From Fen-1301 sp963786395 (GTDB taxonomy: Bacteria > Bacteroidota > Ignavibacteria > Ignavibacteriales > Ignavibacteriaceae), in the NCBI GenBank assembly GCA_963786395.1, contig CAWAZD010000014.1:186001-250000 (forward strand): a stretch of 64,000 nt of DNA. Reading direction: 5' to 3'. The position numbers and the translations under genes are program-made. Positions 19,363-29,174 of the stretch are shown here, in pieces. How positions within the stretch are numbered: position 1 is the first letter of the stretch; every line of letters starts with the position of its first letter. The notes beneath the pieces are model-generated. The model saw only the letters and a list, made by a program, of their open reading frames with translations, searched no databases and was not told the origin of the DNA.

Positions 19363-20553
19363 ATGGATAAAGAACTTGACCACTATTTGACATTAGTTAC
19401 CAATCTGGGTAACCCGGCCTTTTATGCTCTCCTCTTTGCAATTCTTATCTTGTTTCTCATAATTATTATCTACCGGCAAATTCTTATTCCAAGAAAATTG
19501 AATTATGAATTTGAAAAAGAAGGTTTGAGACTTATAACAAAAAACCTGGAATCTGAAAAAAGTAAACTTGAAAAAGGGACTTTGCAAATAGTTTCTGCTT
19601 TTACTGAATCAGATCCTAACCCGGTTTTAAGAACTGATTCAACAGGAAGTATTGTTCAGGCTAATTTATCGGCTCAAAAAGCCTTTCGCCTGCTTCCTGA
19701 AGACAAAATGCATTTGTCTCACATAATTAATAAAATTACGTTTGATATAAAAAAGGAAATATTGAACAATTCAAGTATTTGCTGGGAAACCATCATAAAC
19801 AATAGACACTATACAATATTTTTCTATGGGATCAGTTCACTTGGGTTGGCGCAGATTTATTTCCTGGATTTGACAGAACGATATGAGTATGAAAAAAAGC
19901 TCCTTGAGTCTGAACAGAAATATCGTTCTCTTTCATTTTACCTGCACGACCAACTTGAAGCTGAAAAACAAAGAATTGGCATGGAGCTTCATGACAGCAT
20001 AGGGCAGAACCTGCTGCTTGTAAATCTTAAATTAAAAGACGCCACTTCCGATTTTAATAAATTCCGGGAAAATGTATCCTTGGTTTTATCAACAATGGAT
20101 ACCGCAATTAAGGACCTAAGGGAAATTATGTATGACCTAAGACCCCGGGCTCTTGATGACCTTGGAATCTTTGCCGCGGTCTGCAGTCTATCTGATAGAA
20201 TGTCCCTTAATTTTAGTATTAAAGGATCAGTTGATTGTTCAGGTGTTCCTGAAAGACTGGAAATTAAGAGGGAGCTATATCTTTATAGAATTATTCAGGA
20301 ATCGTTAAGTAATATCCTGAAACACTCTTTCGCTACAGAATATCATATCCAATTTATTTATGCAAATAACAATTTGAAAATATTGATCTCTGATAATGGA
20401 GTTGGATTTGATACCGAGGAAGCCTTCAAGTCAAAGGGATTCGGATTACTCAATATGAGTGAAAGAATTAAAAATCTTAAAGGGAAAATGATAATAGAGT
20501 CTGAAGGTCAGGCTGGAACTTTAATTATATTTGAATTACCATTAAAGAATTAA
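19363..20553 (+). CDS. NarL-type sensor histidine kinase
   Basis: A 396-residue kinase with one N-terminal membrane helix (residues ~19-38), a cytoplasmic PAS-like domain (~75-175) and a short coiled coil. A HisKA_3 dimerisation domain follows, with phosphoacceptor H210 in RIGMELHDSIGQNL, then a HATPase domain (IIQESLSNILKHS, ISDNGVGFD, GFGLLNMSERI). This kinase class (DegS/NarX/LytS-like) pairs with LuxR-type regulators, and exactly such a gene follows one base later. The tiny extracytoplasmic part implies that the signal is sensed in the membrane or by the PAS domain. Confidence 0.9.
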   Translation: MDKELDHYLTLVTNLGNPAFYALLFAILILFLIIIIYRQILIPRKLNYEFEKEGLRLITKNLESEKSKLEKGTLQIVSAFTESDPNPVLRTDSTGSIVQANLSAQKAFRLLPEDKMHLSHIINKITFDIKKEILNNSSICWETIINNRHYTIFFYGISSLGLAQIYFLDLTERYEYEKKLLESEQKYRSLSFYLHDQLEAEKQRIGMELHDSIGQNLLLVNLKLKDATSDFNKFRENVSLVLSTMDTAIKDLREIMYDLRPRALDDLGIFAAVCSLSDRMSLNFSIKGSVDCSGVPERLEIKRELYLYRIIQESLSNILKHSFATEYHIQFIYANNNLKILISDNGVGFDTEEAFKSKGFGLLNMSERIKNLKGKMIIESEGQAGTLIIFELPLKN

Positions 20554-20554
20554 T

Positions 20555-21226
20555 ATGGAAGAAAATAATATTCGAATTTTATTATGTGATGATCATGCTC
20601 TTTTCAGAAGCGGGATTTCAAGTCTTTTGAAGGATGAACCTGATATTTATGTGGTTGGCGAAGCCGAGAATGGTGAGGAGATGCTAATTAAATATGACAT
20701 GCTTAAACCTGATGTCCTCTTAATTGATATTTCAATGCCAGTCCTGTCAGGCACAGATGCCGTTAAGATTCTTAAGAAATCTTACCCCCGGGCTAAAGTT
20801 CTTTTCCTTTCAATGTTTTTTGATGACCAGTACGTTTATTATACTTTAAAGGTAGGAGGAAACGGACTTATCGAAAAAAACATAGTAAAAGGGGAACTCA
20901 TTTACGCTATTAGAAGTGTTTATAATGGTAAAAACTATTTCGGGCCTTTATATGATGGAGATAAATTAAAGGAAATTATCACCAGGTATGATTTTAGTAA
21001 TCTTCATATAAATGTTGAACCCGATGATGAGCTTACTAAAACTGAAGTAAAAATTGTTCTTTATGTAGGACAAGGTCTTTCGAGTACAGAAATAGCCGAA
21101 AAAATGAAAATCAGTAAAAGGACGGTTGATTTTCATAGATCTAATGCAATGAAAAAACTTGGTTTGAAGACACTTTCGGAATTTATTATATATTCGTCAA
21201 AGTATACTGGCGGAAGAAAAATCTAG
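20555..21226 (+). CDS. LuxR/NarL-family response regulator
   Basis: A 223-residue regulator. The receiver domain has the acidic pair in LLCDDHALFRSG, phosphoacceptor D58 in LLIDISMPVLSG and the switch serine in LFLSMF. The C-terminal LuxR helix-turn-helix reads LTKTEVKIVLYVGQGLSSTEIAEKM, then KISKRTVDFHRSNAMKKLG. The usual receiver Lys is followed by N rather than P (IEKNIVKGEL). It is co-transcribed with the upstream kinase (one-base gap). A repeated motif (GGTAATTRTACTGATT) begins about 60 bases after its stop and may be one of its operators, which is speculation. Confidence 0.9.
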   Translation: MEENNIRILLCDDHALFRSGISSLLKDEPDIYVVGEAENGEEMLIKYDMLKPDVLLIDISMPVLSGTDAVKILKKSYPRAKVLFLSMFFDDQYVYYTLKVGGNGLIEKNIVKGELIYAIRSVYNGKNYFGPLYDGDKLKEIITRYDFSNLHINVEPDDELTKTEVKIVLYVGQGLSSTEIAEKMKISKRTVDFHRSNAMKKLGLKTLSEFIIYSSKYTGGRKI

Positions 21227-21286
21227 TATAACTACCGGATAATTTCTAGGGAAAACAGAAAATACTCCTGTATTCTGACAAAAAAG

Positions 21287-21306
21287 ATTGGTAATTATAC
21301 TGATTT
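21287..21306 (+). promoter_or_regulatory. Repeated motif GGTAATTATACTGATT, copy 1
   Basis: The core TTGGTAATTATACTGATTTA lies 53 bases upstream of the gene at 21359. Near-identical copies occur at 22937-22957 (TTTGGTAATTGTACTGATTTC) and 46352-46370 (CTGGTAGTTGTACTGATTC), with degenerate forms near 22731 and, inverted, near 22800. All are intergenic. It may be an operator or a promoter element; no known binding protein can be named. Confidence 0.4.
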
Positions 21307-21358
21307 ATTTATCTGGAGGGAACTATAGATTACCCCTGAACAATTTGGGAAACTGGTC

Positions 21359-21793
21359 ATGGGTAAAGTCATTTGGATCTTTTTTTCTGCTATAGTTTCT
21401 TTCTCTTTTTCCTACGCACAGGGTATAGTAGGGAAAATGTATTCAAAACAAGAAGCTGATAATTTATATGGGACAGTCATTACTGCTGTACAAATTCAGA
21501 CAAGCTTTCTTAATAAATTCTTAATTAATCAGGATAGTTATGTTATGTTCAGAATATATAACAATAACCTTATTGTTCTTGATTCGAAACGCAGACCACT
21601 ATATCCGGAGACGGCTACAGTAAATCCGGATGATGTATTCAGGTATTTCAGCAATTCTATGGTAACCAAAACAATATCTTCAGGTAATGAATTAACTACC
21701 AGAATAGAATTAAGAAATAATAATATTATAACTATAACAAATGGAAACAGTACTCTGGAAATGGGGGGAATCTGTCCGCCATTTTGTTACTAA
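21359..21793 (+). CDS. Small exported protein of unknown function
   Basis: A 144-residue protein with a signal peptide (IWIFFSAIVSFSFSYAQ, cleavage after AQG). The mature part has GKMYSKQEADNLYG at its start and several short beta-strand-like segments (YVMFRIYNNNLIVLDSKRRPLYP, then TTRIELRNNNIITITN), ending in GGICPPFCY with two cysteines. No family was recognised. It is the first of three short genes following the NarL-type pair, and a repeated motif lies just upstream, so it may belong to that regulator's output. Confidence 0.6.
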   Translation: MGKVIWIFFSAIVSFSFSYAQGIVGKMYSKQEADNLYGTVITAVQIQTSFLNKFLINQDSYVMFRIYNNNLIVLDSKRRPLYPETATVNPDDVFRYFSNSMVTKTISSGNELTTRIELRNNNIITITNGNSTLEMGGICPPFCY

Positions 21794-21800
21794 TTAATTT

Positions 21801-22373
21801 ATGAAGCAAATAGCAAGTTTTGTTTTGTTTTTTCAAATGCTTTTATGGCTGCTGCCTCCTTTAAAGCAGTATAAAGGAGGCCTCTTTTATTATTTCCTAA
21901 TCCTTGCGATTACAGACCCGCTTGCATTTATTGCAACCAGATTTATACAAATTCAATGGAATTCATCATATATGTTTTTTTATTTCCTCCAGTCCATATC
22001 AATATTGTATTATAGCAAGAAGTTGAACCTCAGATGGATACTCCTGTGTTCTGTAATTTTATTCTTAACTTACTATCTTCTCCAACCGTATTCTATGACA
22101 TTCCCGCTAATACTTCTTCACCTGATTATTGTTTATCATTTATTTTCCATCTTTCTTAATGATCTCTTCATTACAAACAAGATAAATATTTATTATCCTA
22201 TTATTCTGTTATACGAATTTACCATATTATTAAAATGTTCTGCATTAATTTATAGCTTTGGCGTAGGTGTATATTACTTCATTTTTATTACTGCAATAGA
22301 GATTGTATTCTGTCTTTATTTTATATTTTATAATGCCGAAAACAGCTCAAAGTTCAAATTAGGGCGCATATAA
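21801..22373 (+). CDS. Polytopic membrane protein of unknown function
   Basis: A 190-residue, very hydrophobic protein with about six predicted membrane helices (for example FVLFFQMLLWLLPPL, FYFLILAITDPLAFI, LLCSVILFLTYYLL, FIFITAIEIVFCLYFIFY). There is no recognisable transporter or enzyme motif. The pattern resembles small sensor-type membrane domains, but no signalling domain follows. It starts seven bases after the small exported protein, suggesting one transcript. Confidence 0.55.
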   Translation: MKQIASFVLFFQMLLWLLPPLKQYKGGLFYYFLILAITDPLAFIATRFIQIQWNSSYMFFYFLQSISILYYSKKLNLRWILLCSVILFLTYYLLQPYSMTFPLILLHLIIVYHLFSIFLNDLFITNKINIYYPIILLYEFTILLKCSALIYSFGVGVYYFIFITAIEIVFCLYFIFYNAENSSKFKLGRI

Positions 22374-22424
22374 TTCCTTACCATTTATCCTGCTTTTGAT
22401 TGAATTTTATTAATAGACAACCTA

Positions 22425-22706
22425 ATGAATATACTCAGTAGTTCTGATTTAGCATATTTATATGAATGGAAACCTGTTCCGGAAAATGATCCCAGAATAT
22501 CCGGCGAGCCGGATCTGACACTATTTTATAGGAACCAGGGACCCGAGGTCTTATATATTATTAATTATTTTGCTGACAGAAACAATCTTACAGATTTATG
22601 TGATGGGCTGAAACTGGAGAGAATTATTAGGAAAAATCTTCCCGGCATATACAGAACTCAACTGCATACCATACAGTGGCTTAAAAATAATTGGAAAAAT
22701 TTTTGA
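22425..22706 (+). CDS. Small hypothetical protein
   Basis: A 93-residue soluble protein rich in aromatic and charged residues (LAYLYEWKPVPENDPRISG at the start, LHTIQWLKNNWKNF at the end). No motif or family was recognised. It lies 51 bases after the membrane protein on the same strand, so it may be in the same transcript. It could be real because its codon use matches its neighbours, but a short ORF with no homologue known to me warrants modest confidence. Confidence 0.45.
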   Translation: MNILSSSDLAYLYEWKPVPENDPRISGEPDLTLFYRNQGPEVLYIINYFADRNNLTDLCDGLKLERIIRKNLPGIYRTQLHTIQWLKNNWKNF

Positions 22707-22889
22707 GGGTATTTTACAATTATTATAAAATACCGGTAATCATACTTGTGTTTTTTAACTAACCATCAAAAATTTCCAACTATTACCACTATAAATAATG
22801 ATAATTATACCAGGGCTCAAAGTGGAAAACACTCTGAAAACGCAGTACTGCCGATTTGGAGAGTCCAAAATTCAGAATCAAAAACCTTT

Positions 22890-23120
22890 AATTTGACAAA
22901 ATAAAATCTGTTTTATTACTAAATCCTATTAAGATTTGGTAATTGTACTGATTTCTTGTATTTGCTTTTTTGTTATGTTTGAATTGTATCAATCAGCTAA
23001 TCAAGCCTCCATAATTATGCAAAGGGCAGGCGAGATAAGGCAGGTGGGAGCAGATCTATACTGAATTGAGCGCGGTATAGCAATAGTCCTGGTTACTGGA
23101 AGCCCTTAGCCAGGACTTTT
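22890..23120 (+). ncRNA. Candidate structured small RNA
   Basis: The 429-base gap 22707-23135 has no ORF. Within it are a TTGACA box (22892-22897), a copy of the GGTAATTGTACTGATT motif (22937-22957), and then G-rich sequence with two clear stems: CTATAC...GTATAG around 23056-23080, and AGTCCTGG/CCAGGACT (23085-23092 with 23110-23117) followed by TTTTCTGCTTTT. The layout of promoter-like boxes, structured RNA and terminator suggests a small RNA or a long 3' structure. It does not match any RNA family I can name. Confidence 0.35.
23085..23120 (+). terminator. Terminator-like hairpin
   Basis: An 8-bp stem AGTCCTGG / CCAGGACT with a 17-base loop, followed by TTTT and then CTGCTTTT. The T-rich side lies on the plus strand, so it would end a plus-strand transcript running toward the convergent lactate dehydrogenase gene, whose stop is 16 bases further on. 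Confidence 0.55.
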
Positions 23121-23135
23121 CTGCTTTTAAAATAT

Positions 23136-24080
23136 CTAACTCTTTTCATATTCATCTAATTTATTCCTGATAATCCTTGCACTCTTTTCAAGTAAATTTT
23201 TTTCCTCTTCAATTAGTTTCAAAGGAAGAACACCAAGATCTCCATCACCTCCAATAAGATGTGGAAGAGACAAGGTAACATCTTTTACCCCAACAATTTC
23301 TTTAACCCTGGTACTAATGGTAAGAATAGCCCTATTGTCACGCCCGATTATTTCCACTAACCTGGCAAGTGCAGCCCCGATTCCATAATATGTCGAACCC
23401 TTACCCTCAATTATTTTATAAGCCGCATTCCGGACACTGTTTTCAATTTCATTCTTTATGGCTGCGTTGAACTCAACATTTCTGAATTTAATAAAATCCT
23501 TTAGAGCAATACCTCCCACATCGATGTTTGACCAGATTAGCACCTCTGAATCTCCATGTTCACCCGCGACGTAGCCATGCACATGATGAGGGTCCACACC
23601 AAGATGCCTACCCAGTAAAGCTCGAAACCTTGCCGTGTCTAGTGTGGTTCCTGTGCCGATAATTCTTTCACTCGGTATGCCTAATTCTGAAACGATCCCC
23701 ACTGATAAATGCGTAATTATATCCACTGGGTTTGTTGCTATAATAAAAATAGCATTGGGGGCAAACCTAATTGCATTTGTTATTACTTCCCTCAGAATTG
23801 AAGCGTTTCTTTCAAGAAGCATTAAACGAGTCTCGCCCGGTTTCTGACTTACTCCTGCTGCATGTATAATTACTTTGCATGCCTCGAGATCTTCATAACC
23901 TCCGCTGTAAACATCGCTTGCTGCAACGAAAGGTAATGCATGCTGTATATCTGCAGCTTCAGCAACCGACCTTTTCTTATCTTTATCTATCATTACAATT
24001 TCATTAGCGGCTTTCAATAATAAAATAGCATACGCTGCCGTAGAACCGACTAACCCATTACCAATTATTCCAACTTTCAT
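23136..24080 (-). CDS. ldh: L-lactate dehydrogenase
   Basis: A 314-residue enzyme reducing pyruvate to L-lactate with NADH. The dinucleotide loop is GIIGNGLVGSTAA. The specificity loop reads GVSQKPGETRL with Gln79 at the position that is Gln in lactate and Arg in malate dehydrogenases. The catalytic core has IIATNPVDIITH, GTGTTLDTARFR (substrate Arg151) and GEHGDSE with proton-acceptor His175. These residues favour lactate over malate dehydrogenase. It is a single-gene unit on the minus strand, pointing to fermentative growth. Confidence 0.9.
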   Translation of the reverse strand: MKVGIIGNGLVGSTAAYAILLLKAANEIVMIDKDKKRSVAEAADIQHALPFVAASDVYSGGYEDLEACKVIIHAAGVSQKPGETRLMLLERNASILREVITNAIRFAPNAIFIIATNPVDIITHLSVGIVSELGIPSERIIGTGTTLDTARFRALLGRHLGVDPHHVHGYVAGEHGDSEVLIWSNIDVGGIALKDFIKFRNVEFNAAIKNEIENSVRNAAYKIIEGKGSTYYGIGAALARLVEIIGRDNRAILTISTRVKEIVGVKDVTLSLPHLIGGDGDLGVLPLKLIEEEKNLLEKSARIIRNKLDEYEKS

Positions 24081-24269
24081 TTAATTCTCTTTTAATTGGT
24101 TAAATATAATCCTATCCTCAATGATAATGTATGTTACCGGACGCTTCCAATTCACAGGCAGAATTTGTCTCATCATAGGAGATAATTTATTTCGCTTCGC
24201 ACTGTTACGATTAACTAATTTCATAGATATACCATTTAAACTTTTGTGAAATAGTAACGATAGTAACTT

Positions 24270-24863
24270 GTGAATAAATATATTTTAAATATCCATACTA
24301 ATGTACAAACAAAAAAACAGGAACAGATATTAAAAAATGTATCCTTGTCTCTCATCAACGTTGCAACGTATTGTTCAGAAATAGTTAAAAAAAGAATCCT
24401 TTCATTTAAAGATATTGAAGAAATTAAATTAGATAAATTTATCTATACAGAATTTCTGCAATTTTATATTCATACATTGCTTAATACAGCAGATGTTATC
24501 AAAATAACAGAACTTCAGAAGATTAAATTAAGATTGTACCTTGAAAAAACTATTTCTGTTTATGCATCCGCATATTTCGGGGAAAACGAATCTGAAAGCT
24601 GGAAGGAGCAATATTCAATTGATTTTATAAAAACTCTTCATGAGAAAGAAAAAGGATATAATCCGGACAATCAATCAAGAAATTTAATAACTGAGTTCTT
24701 CTTCTTATCACAATTTTCAAAATTAGCCCACAATATTACTGCAATAATTGACAAGAAGGAGGAAAAAGAGATAGTTCTTCTTTTTGCTTACGAGGTATCT
24801 ACAAAAGAATGGGCAAAAATGAAACCAACAGAACAGCTGGCCAAGCTTAAACATTTCTGCTGA
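24270..24863 (+). CDS. Hypothetical protein
   Basis: A 197-residue, mostly helical and charged soluble protein starting with GTG (24270), reading MNKYILNIHTNVQTKKQEQIL. There is no signal peptide, membrane helix or recognisable motif. A helical YVSTKEWAKMKPTEQLAKLKHF-like end closes the protein; the family is unknown to me. Codon use is AT-rich like its neighbours. It is isolated, with 130 bases to the TonB-like gene on the same strand, and could be regulatory; nothing in the sequence decides this. Confidence 0.5.
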   Translation: MNKYILNIHTNVQTKKQEQILKNVSLSLINVATYCSEIVKKRILSFKDIEEIKLDKFIYTEFLQFYIHTLLNTADVIKITELQKIKLRLYLEKTISVYASAYFGENESESWKEQYSIDFIKTLHEKEKGYNPDNQSRNLITEFFFLSQFSKLAHNITAIIDKKEEKEIVLLFAYEVSTKEWAKMKPTEQLAKLKHFC

Positions 24864-24993
24864 ATTTTTTTGAAGGTTAAAAAAAATTAAAGTAACTAAA
24901 AATCATCTGCCTCTAAATAATCTAAAGGAATATTCGATAATAATTAAAAAATTTTCTTCTGGAATATAGAGGAATTTAAATTGGAGACATATA

Positions 24994-25365
24994 ATGAAAT
25001 TGGTTACTTTATTTTTTGCTTTATTATTCACTGGTGCGGCATTTAGTGCCTTACCTGGTGATGAAGATTATACGGTTGCAGCCGAGGAGTCGCCTTCACC
25101 AATCGGGGGTATGGGAGGTATAATTAAATTCATTGTGTATCCTGCAACGGCAATGCAGACGCATACTGAGGGAAAAGTTTATGTCCTTACATATATAAAT
25201 GAAAAAGGGATTGTTGATGATGCTAAAATTGTTAAGGGCATAGGCGGGGGTTGCGATGAAGCCGCTGTCAATGCTATAAAAAAGGTAAAATTTACTCCTG
25301 GTAAAATGAAGGGAGTAAATGTTAAAACAAAGCTCACAATTCCAATCATGTTCAAGATGAAATAA
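24994..25365 (+). CDS. TonB C-terminal domain protein (periplasmic)
   Basis: A 123-residue protein with a signal peptide (LVTLFFALLFTGAAFSAL) followed directly by a TonB C-terminal domain. The signatures are GKVYVLTYINEKGIVDDAKIVKGIGGGCDE, here split as a V-Y-V-x-x-x-I-x-E-x-G strand and the GGGCDEAAVNAIKKVKFTPGK helix, and then VKTKLTIPIMFK. It lacks the membrane anchor and proline-rich linker of a true TonB, so it is a stand-alone periplasmic TonB-box-like domain, not an energy transducer by itself. It precedes the chemoreceptor by 20 bases. Confidence 0.75.
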   Translation: MKLVTLFFALLFTGAAFSALPGDEDYTVAAEESPSPIGGMGGIIKFIVYPATAMQTHTEGKVYVLTYINEKGIVDDAKIVKGIGGGCDEAAVNAIKKVKFTPGKMKGVNVKTKLTIPIMFKMK

Positions 25366-25385
25366 TTAATTTATAGAAGAAAGTA

Positions 25386-27456
25386 ATGTTAAATTTGAAG
25401 AATATTAAATTTGTTAGGAAAATACAGACGATATTTTCAATTATAGTCTTTATTTCTGCTTTAATTGCGGTCAATAGTTTTATCCAAACATCCAGCATGG
25501 AGAAGGGGAAAAATGATCTATTCAAGAACTATATAGAACCTTCTAATCAAATCCATAACTTATTTAGTCGAATAAAACGTCTGCAGTTCACGTTATTAAA
25601 ATTCTCAATACCCGCATTCGGTGACGAAATAAACAAGAATATTCAATTTGTGACTGCAGAAAAAAATAGTATTGATCAGATTTTCAATTCTTTATCAAAG
25701 AAAACATTCAATCCTGAACTTAAATCGAACCTTGAAGAAATGAAAAAAATCTGGTCAACATATAAGAATATTGTATGCGACGCAATTATAAGTGCAGGAG
25801 TTATTAAAGATTATGAGATGGCTGCTGTAATTACTACTTCTTCGGGAGAAGAAATGGCTGCTCAGATTGAAACCAAATCAACCCTATTAGATAAATATTT
25901 CGTGCAAACCGCTAAAACTCTTGATGTAAAAATATCTGAATCTGCCAATACATCTAAAACTTTCTTGTTTTGGGGACTCATAGGATCAGCGGTAATAATA
26001 ATAATTACATTTGTGAAGGTAGCACCCTCACTCACAAAACCTATTGAAAAAATTAAGACCCTAATGGCTGAGCATTCCAAAGGTCAGTACAATACGGAAA
26101 TTGTGGTTGACTCAAAGGATGAATTCGGTCAACTTTTGGAGATGTTGAATACAATTAAATCAGCACAGCTTGAGAAAATCTCAGCTGCAAAAAATATTGC
26201 CTCCGGCAGATTTGAAAAAGTTACTCCGGCTTCTGAGTTTGATGAATTGGCATTTGCATTTAATACTATGACTGATACAATTAGAAATCTCTCCTCGGAA
26301 ATTGGAAGCCTTACCAAATCTGCTATAGAAGGAGAGTTATCTAAACGGGCAGACTTTGCAATATTTGATGGCGAATATAAAGACATATTAAAGGGAATTA
26401 ATAAGATTATTGATGCTCTGCTTTTACCAGTAACTGAAGGATTAAAAATACTTGAAAATCTAGCCCATGGAAAACTTAACGCAAGAATGAAAGGTGAGTA
26501 CAGCGGAGAGCATAAATTATTAAAAAATTCTATTAATCAAGTGGGCGAATCATTATTTAATACAATATCACAGGTTAGTGAATCAATAAGGTCTGTTTCT
26601 AATGCAGGTGACCAGATCTCAGCAAGTACTGAACAAATGGCAGCAGGTGCAGCAGAGCAGGGCGAGCAGACAAATGAAGTTGCTTCTGCAATTGAGGAAA
26701 TGACAAAAACTATAATTGAGAATTCCCGTAATGCTTCCACTGCTTCTGAAGTTTCCAAAAAGACAAAACAGCTTGCAGAAGATGGAAGTAAAAAAGCAGA
26801 AATTTCCCTTAAAGGAATGCTTAAGATTTAATGAAGCCGCGAACAATGCTGCAAATATAATGAGCACACTTTCCAACAAAACCGGGCAGATAGGAGAAAT
26901 AACTCAAGTAATTAATGATATCGCCGATCAGACTAATCTTCTTGCATTAAATGCAGCAATTGAAGCTGCACGTGCGGGTGAACAGGGAAGGGGTTTTGCG
27001 GTAGTTGCTGATGAAGTAAGGAAACTTGCTGAAAGAACTACAAAAGCCACAAAGGAAATTTCAAAGACTATAAGTGCCATTCAGGAAGAGACTAGAAATG
27101 CCGATATCTCTATGCAAGAAGCAAAAGCTTCAGTTGATGAAGGACGAAAAATTACTGAAGAAGTGCAATCCTCTCTCAATACAATACTTGATTCCACAAA
27201 TATAGCTTCAAATGAAATAAATCAGGTGGCTATTTCCAGCGAACAGCAGTCAATAAATGCAGAACAAATCAGCAAGAATATTGAAACAATAAATAATGTA
27301 ATAAATGAAAGCGCAAAAGGAACCCAACAAATAGCACGTGAAGCTGAAAACCTTAGAAGCATGACCGAAGAATTGAAAATTCTTATTGAGAGATTTCAGC
27401 TGAATGAGAGTAATCTCTCAAATTTGAAAGTCAGACAGAATGGTAAAATTATTTGA
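25386..27456 (+). CDS. Methyl-accepting chemotaxis protein, frameshifted
   Basis: Two overlapping frames form one receptor. The first (25386-26831) has a membrane helix (residues ~17-33), a four-helix periplasmic domain, a second helix (FLFWGLIGSAVIIIITFV), a HAMP domain, HAMP-like repeats and the first half of the signalling helix, ending GMLKI at TAA. The second resumes with NEAANNAANIMSTLSNKTGQIGEI, here noted as NEAANNAANI..., and then the hairpin tip DQTNLLALNAAIEAARAGEQ region. Dropping one T from ATTTAATG (26827-26829) joins GMLKI to NEAANN and preserves the coiled-coil heptads. The total of 2071 bases is one more than a multiple of three. A C-terminal CheR/CheB docking peptide is absent. 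Confidence 0.85.
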
Positions 27457-27535
27457 CTAGCCGTTTCTTCCCTTTTTAGTTTGTTCATTATTTAACGGAC
27501 CTGATTCACTGGTCATATTAAACTCCTGATTTAAA

Positions 27536-29074
27536 TTATTCCGGTTTATTTTTGGGAACTGTAAAATAAAAAGATGTTCCATTACCCAAAACACTTTCTA
27601 CGCGTATTTTGCCTCCGCATTTTTCTACGAACTCTTTGCAAAGATGTAAACCAAGCCCGGTGCCTTTTTCGTTTGCTGTGCCGGGAGTGGTAAAATTAGA
27701 ATCAATTTTAAATAACTTCAACAGATCTTCTTCTGATATTCCTACACCCGAATCAGACACTTTTATTTCAACAAAATCTTTCTTTGAATTGATTTCAAAA
27801 TTTATGCTTCCCTCCTTGTTTGAAAATTTAATCGCATTGGACAAGAGGTTCCTTAAAACCGTGCGGATCATGTTTTCATCTGCATATACAAGGCAGACAG
27901 GAATTACTCCCGGTTCAGCTTTCCCGGGAAAACAATTACATTGGCAGCTAAGCTTGATGTTCTTACCTTGCGCATTCGGTGCATTCAGGTATATTAATTC
28001 AGTAGTTGTTTCACAGATATTAAATTGAACCGGGTTAAATAAAGTCCTGCCCATCTGCATTTTTGCCCAATCAAGAAGGGTGTCGAATAATTTAAAAGTG
28101 TTTTTTGTTGTATCGTATATGCTGTTCGTATATTTCTTAATCTCATTTAATGATAAATCATCAAAATCATCATATAGGAACTCAGAATATCCCAGCATAA
28201 CATTAAACGCTCCCCTTAAATCATGTGCAAGGATTGAAAACAGCTTATCCTTTGCTGTGTTGGAGGCATTTAGTTCTTCAGCATACTTTTTAAGCTGTAG
28301 TTCAGCCTGGTTCTTTTCAGTTACATCTCTTTGAATTGCCAAAAAACCGGTAATATTACCCCTCCTGTCAAATACAGCATTAACCGAACCATCCATTTCA
28401 ACAAAACGTCCGTCCTTTGTCTTATTGATTAGTTGCCGCGAAGCCACATTTCCATTTAAAATAGTTTTCCATAAAAGATCATAATCTTCACTTGTCATTT
28501 TATTGCTTTTCAAAATTCGGGGTGTTGTAACACCAACAACCTCCTCCTGAGTAAAGCCATATATTTTCGTAAAAGTGGGATTGATATAAGTTATTAAACC
28601 GTTTTTGTCTGTCATGAAAATAACTTCACCGGAAGATTCAATCGCTCTGTAAAGCCTAAGAATTTCTTCCTCTGCCGTATTCCGTTCAGTTATGTCCTGG
28701 AAAGCAGTTAGAAGTCCTGTAATGTTTCCATCATTATCATAAAGAATTTTGTCATCTACAAGAACAAGAAGAGTTGATCCGTCTTTTTTCCGGTATAAAC
28801 GTTCAAAATTTCTCCCGGGGGGTAGTGCCCCGGATAGTTTTGCTAAAACTGCTTTTTTAGAAACGTCTTCATTAACAAGAAAAGTCCAGACGTATTTGCC
28901 TATCATCTCATCAGTTGAATATCCTAATATTCTGAGTTCAGTGTTATTGATATTGACAATTCTACCGTCTTTGTCCAATCTATGGTATCCAACTGGTGCC
29001 TCATCAAATAATAACCGGTAGAATTTTTCACTCTCTTTTGGTTCTTCTTTGGAAAATGAATCATCTTTTGGCAT
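27536..29074 (-). CDS. PAS-PAS sensor histidine kinase
   Basis: A 512-residue cytoplasmic kinase without membrane helices. Two PAS/PAC domains are clear: residues ~15-130 (LLFDEAPVGYHRLDKDGRIV, ITGLLTAFQDITER) and ~135-255 (SSGEVIFMTDKNGLITYINP, ITGFLAIQRDVTEK). A HisKA domain follows with phosphohistidine in LFSILAHDLRGAFNVMLGYS, and then a HATPase domain (LRNLLSNAIKFSN, VSDSGVGI, GTGLGLHLC). No response regulator is adjacent, so its partner lies elsewhere. Two PAS sensors suggest a redox or ligand signal. Confidence 0.88.
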   Translation of the reverse strand: MPKDDSFSKEEPKESEKFYRLLFDEAPVGYHRLDKDGRIVNINNTELRILGYSTDEMIGKYVWTFLVNEDVSKKAVLAKLSGALPPGRNFERLYRKKDGSTLLVLVDDKILYDNDGNITGLLTAFQDITERNTAEEEILRLYRAIESSGEVIFMTDKNGLITYINPTFTKIYGFTQEEVVGVTTPRILKSNKMTSEDYDLLWKTILNGNVASRQLINKTKDGRFVEMDGSVNAVFDRRGNITGFLAIQRDVTEKNQAELQLKKYAEELNASNTAKDKLFSILAHDLRGAFNVMLGYSEFLYDDFDDLSLNEIKKYTNSIYDTTKNTFKLFDTLLDWAKMQMGRTLFNPVQFNICETTTELIYLNAPNAQGKNIKLSCQCNCFPGKAEPGVIPVCLVYADENMIRTVLRNLLSNAIKFSNKEGSINFEINSKKDFVEIKVSDSGVGISEEDLLKLFKIDSNFTTPGTANEKGTGLGLHLCKEFVEKCGGKIRVESVLGNGTSFYFTVPKNKPE

Positions 29075-29174
29075 AGTTTCCGTCTGGGTAATAATTACAT
29101 ATTAAGGTAATCAATAAAAGTTAAATATTAAAATTAAGAAAAGAGGAATGTGTGATTTGTATTGCAACCAATGT

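Noticed and set aside
23000..23080. Cobalamin or other riboswitch upstream of a gene
   Set aside because: No conserved box was found, and the element ends at a terminator pointing into a convergent gene rather than preceding one.
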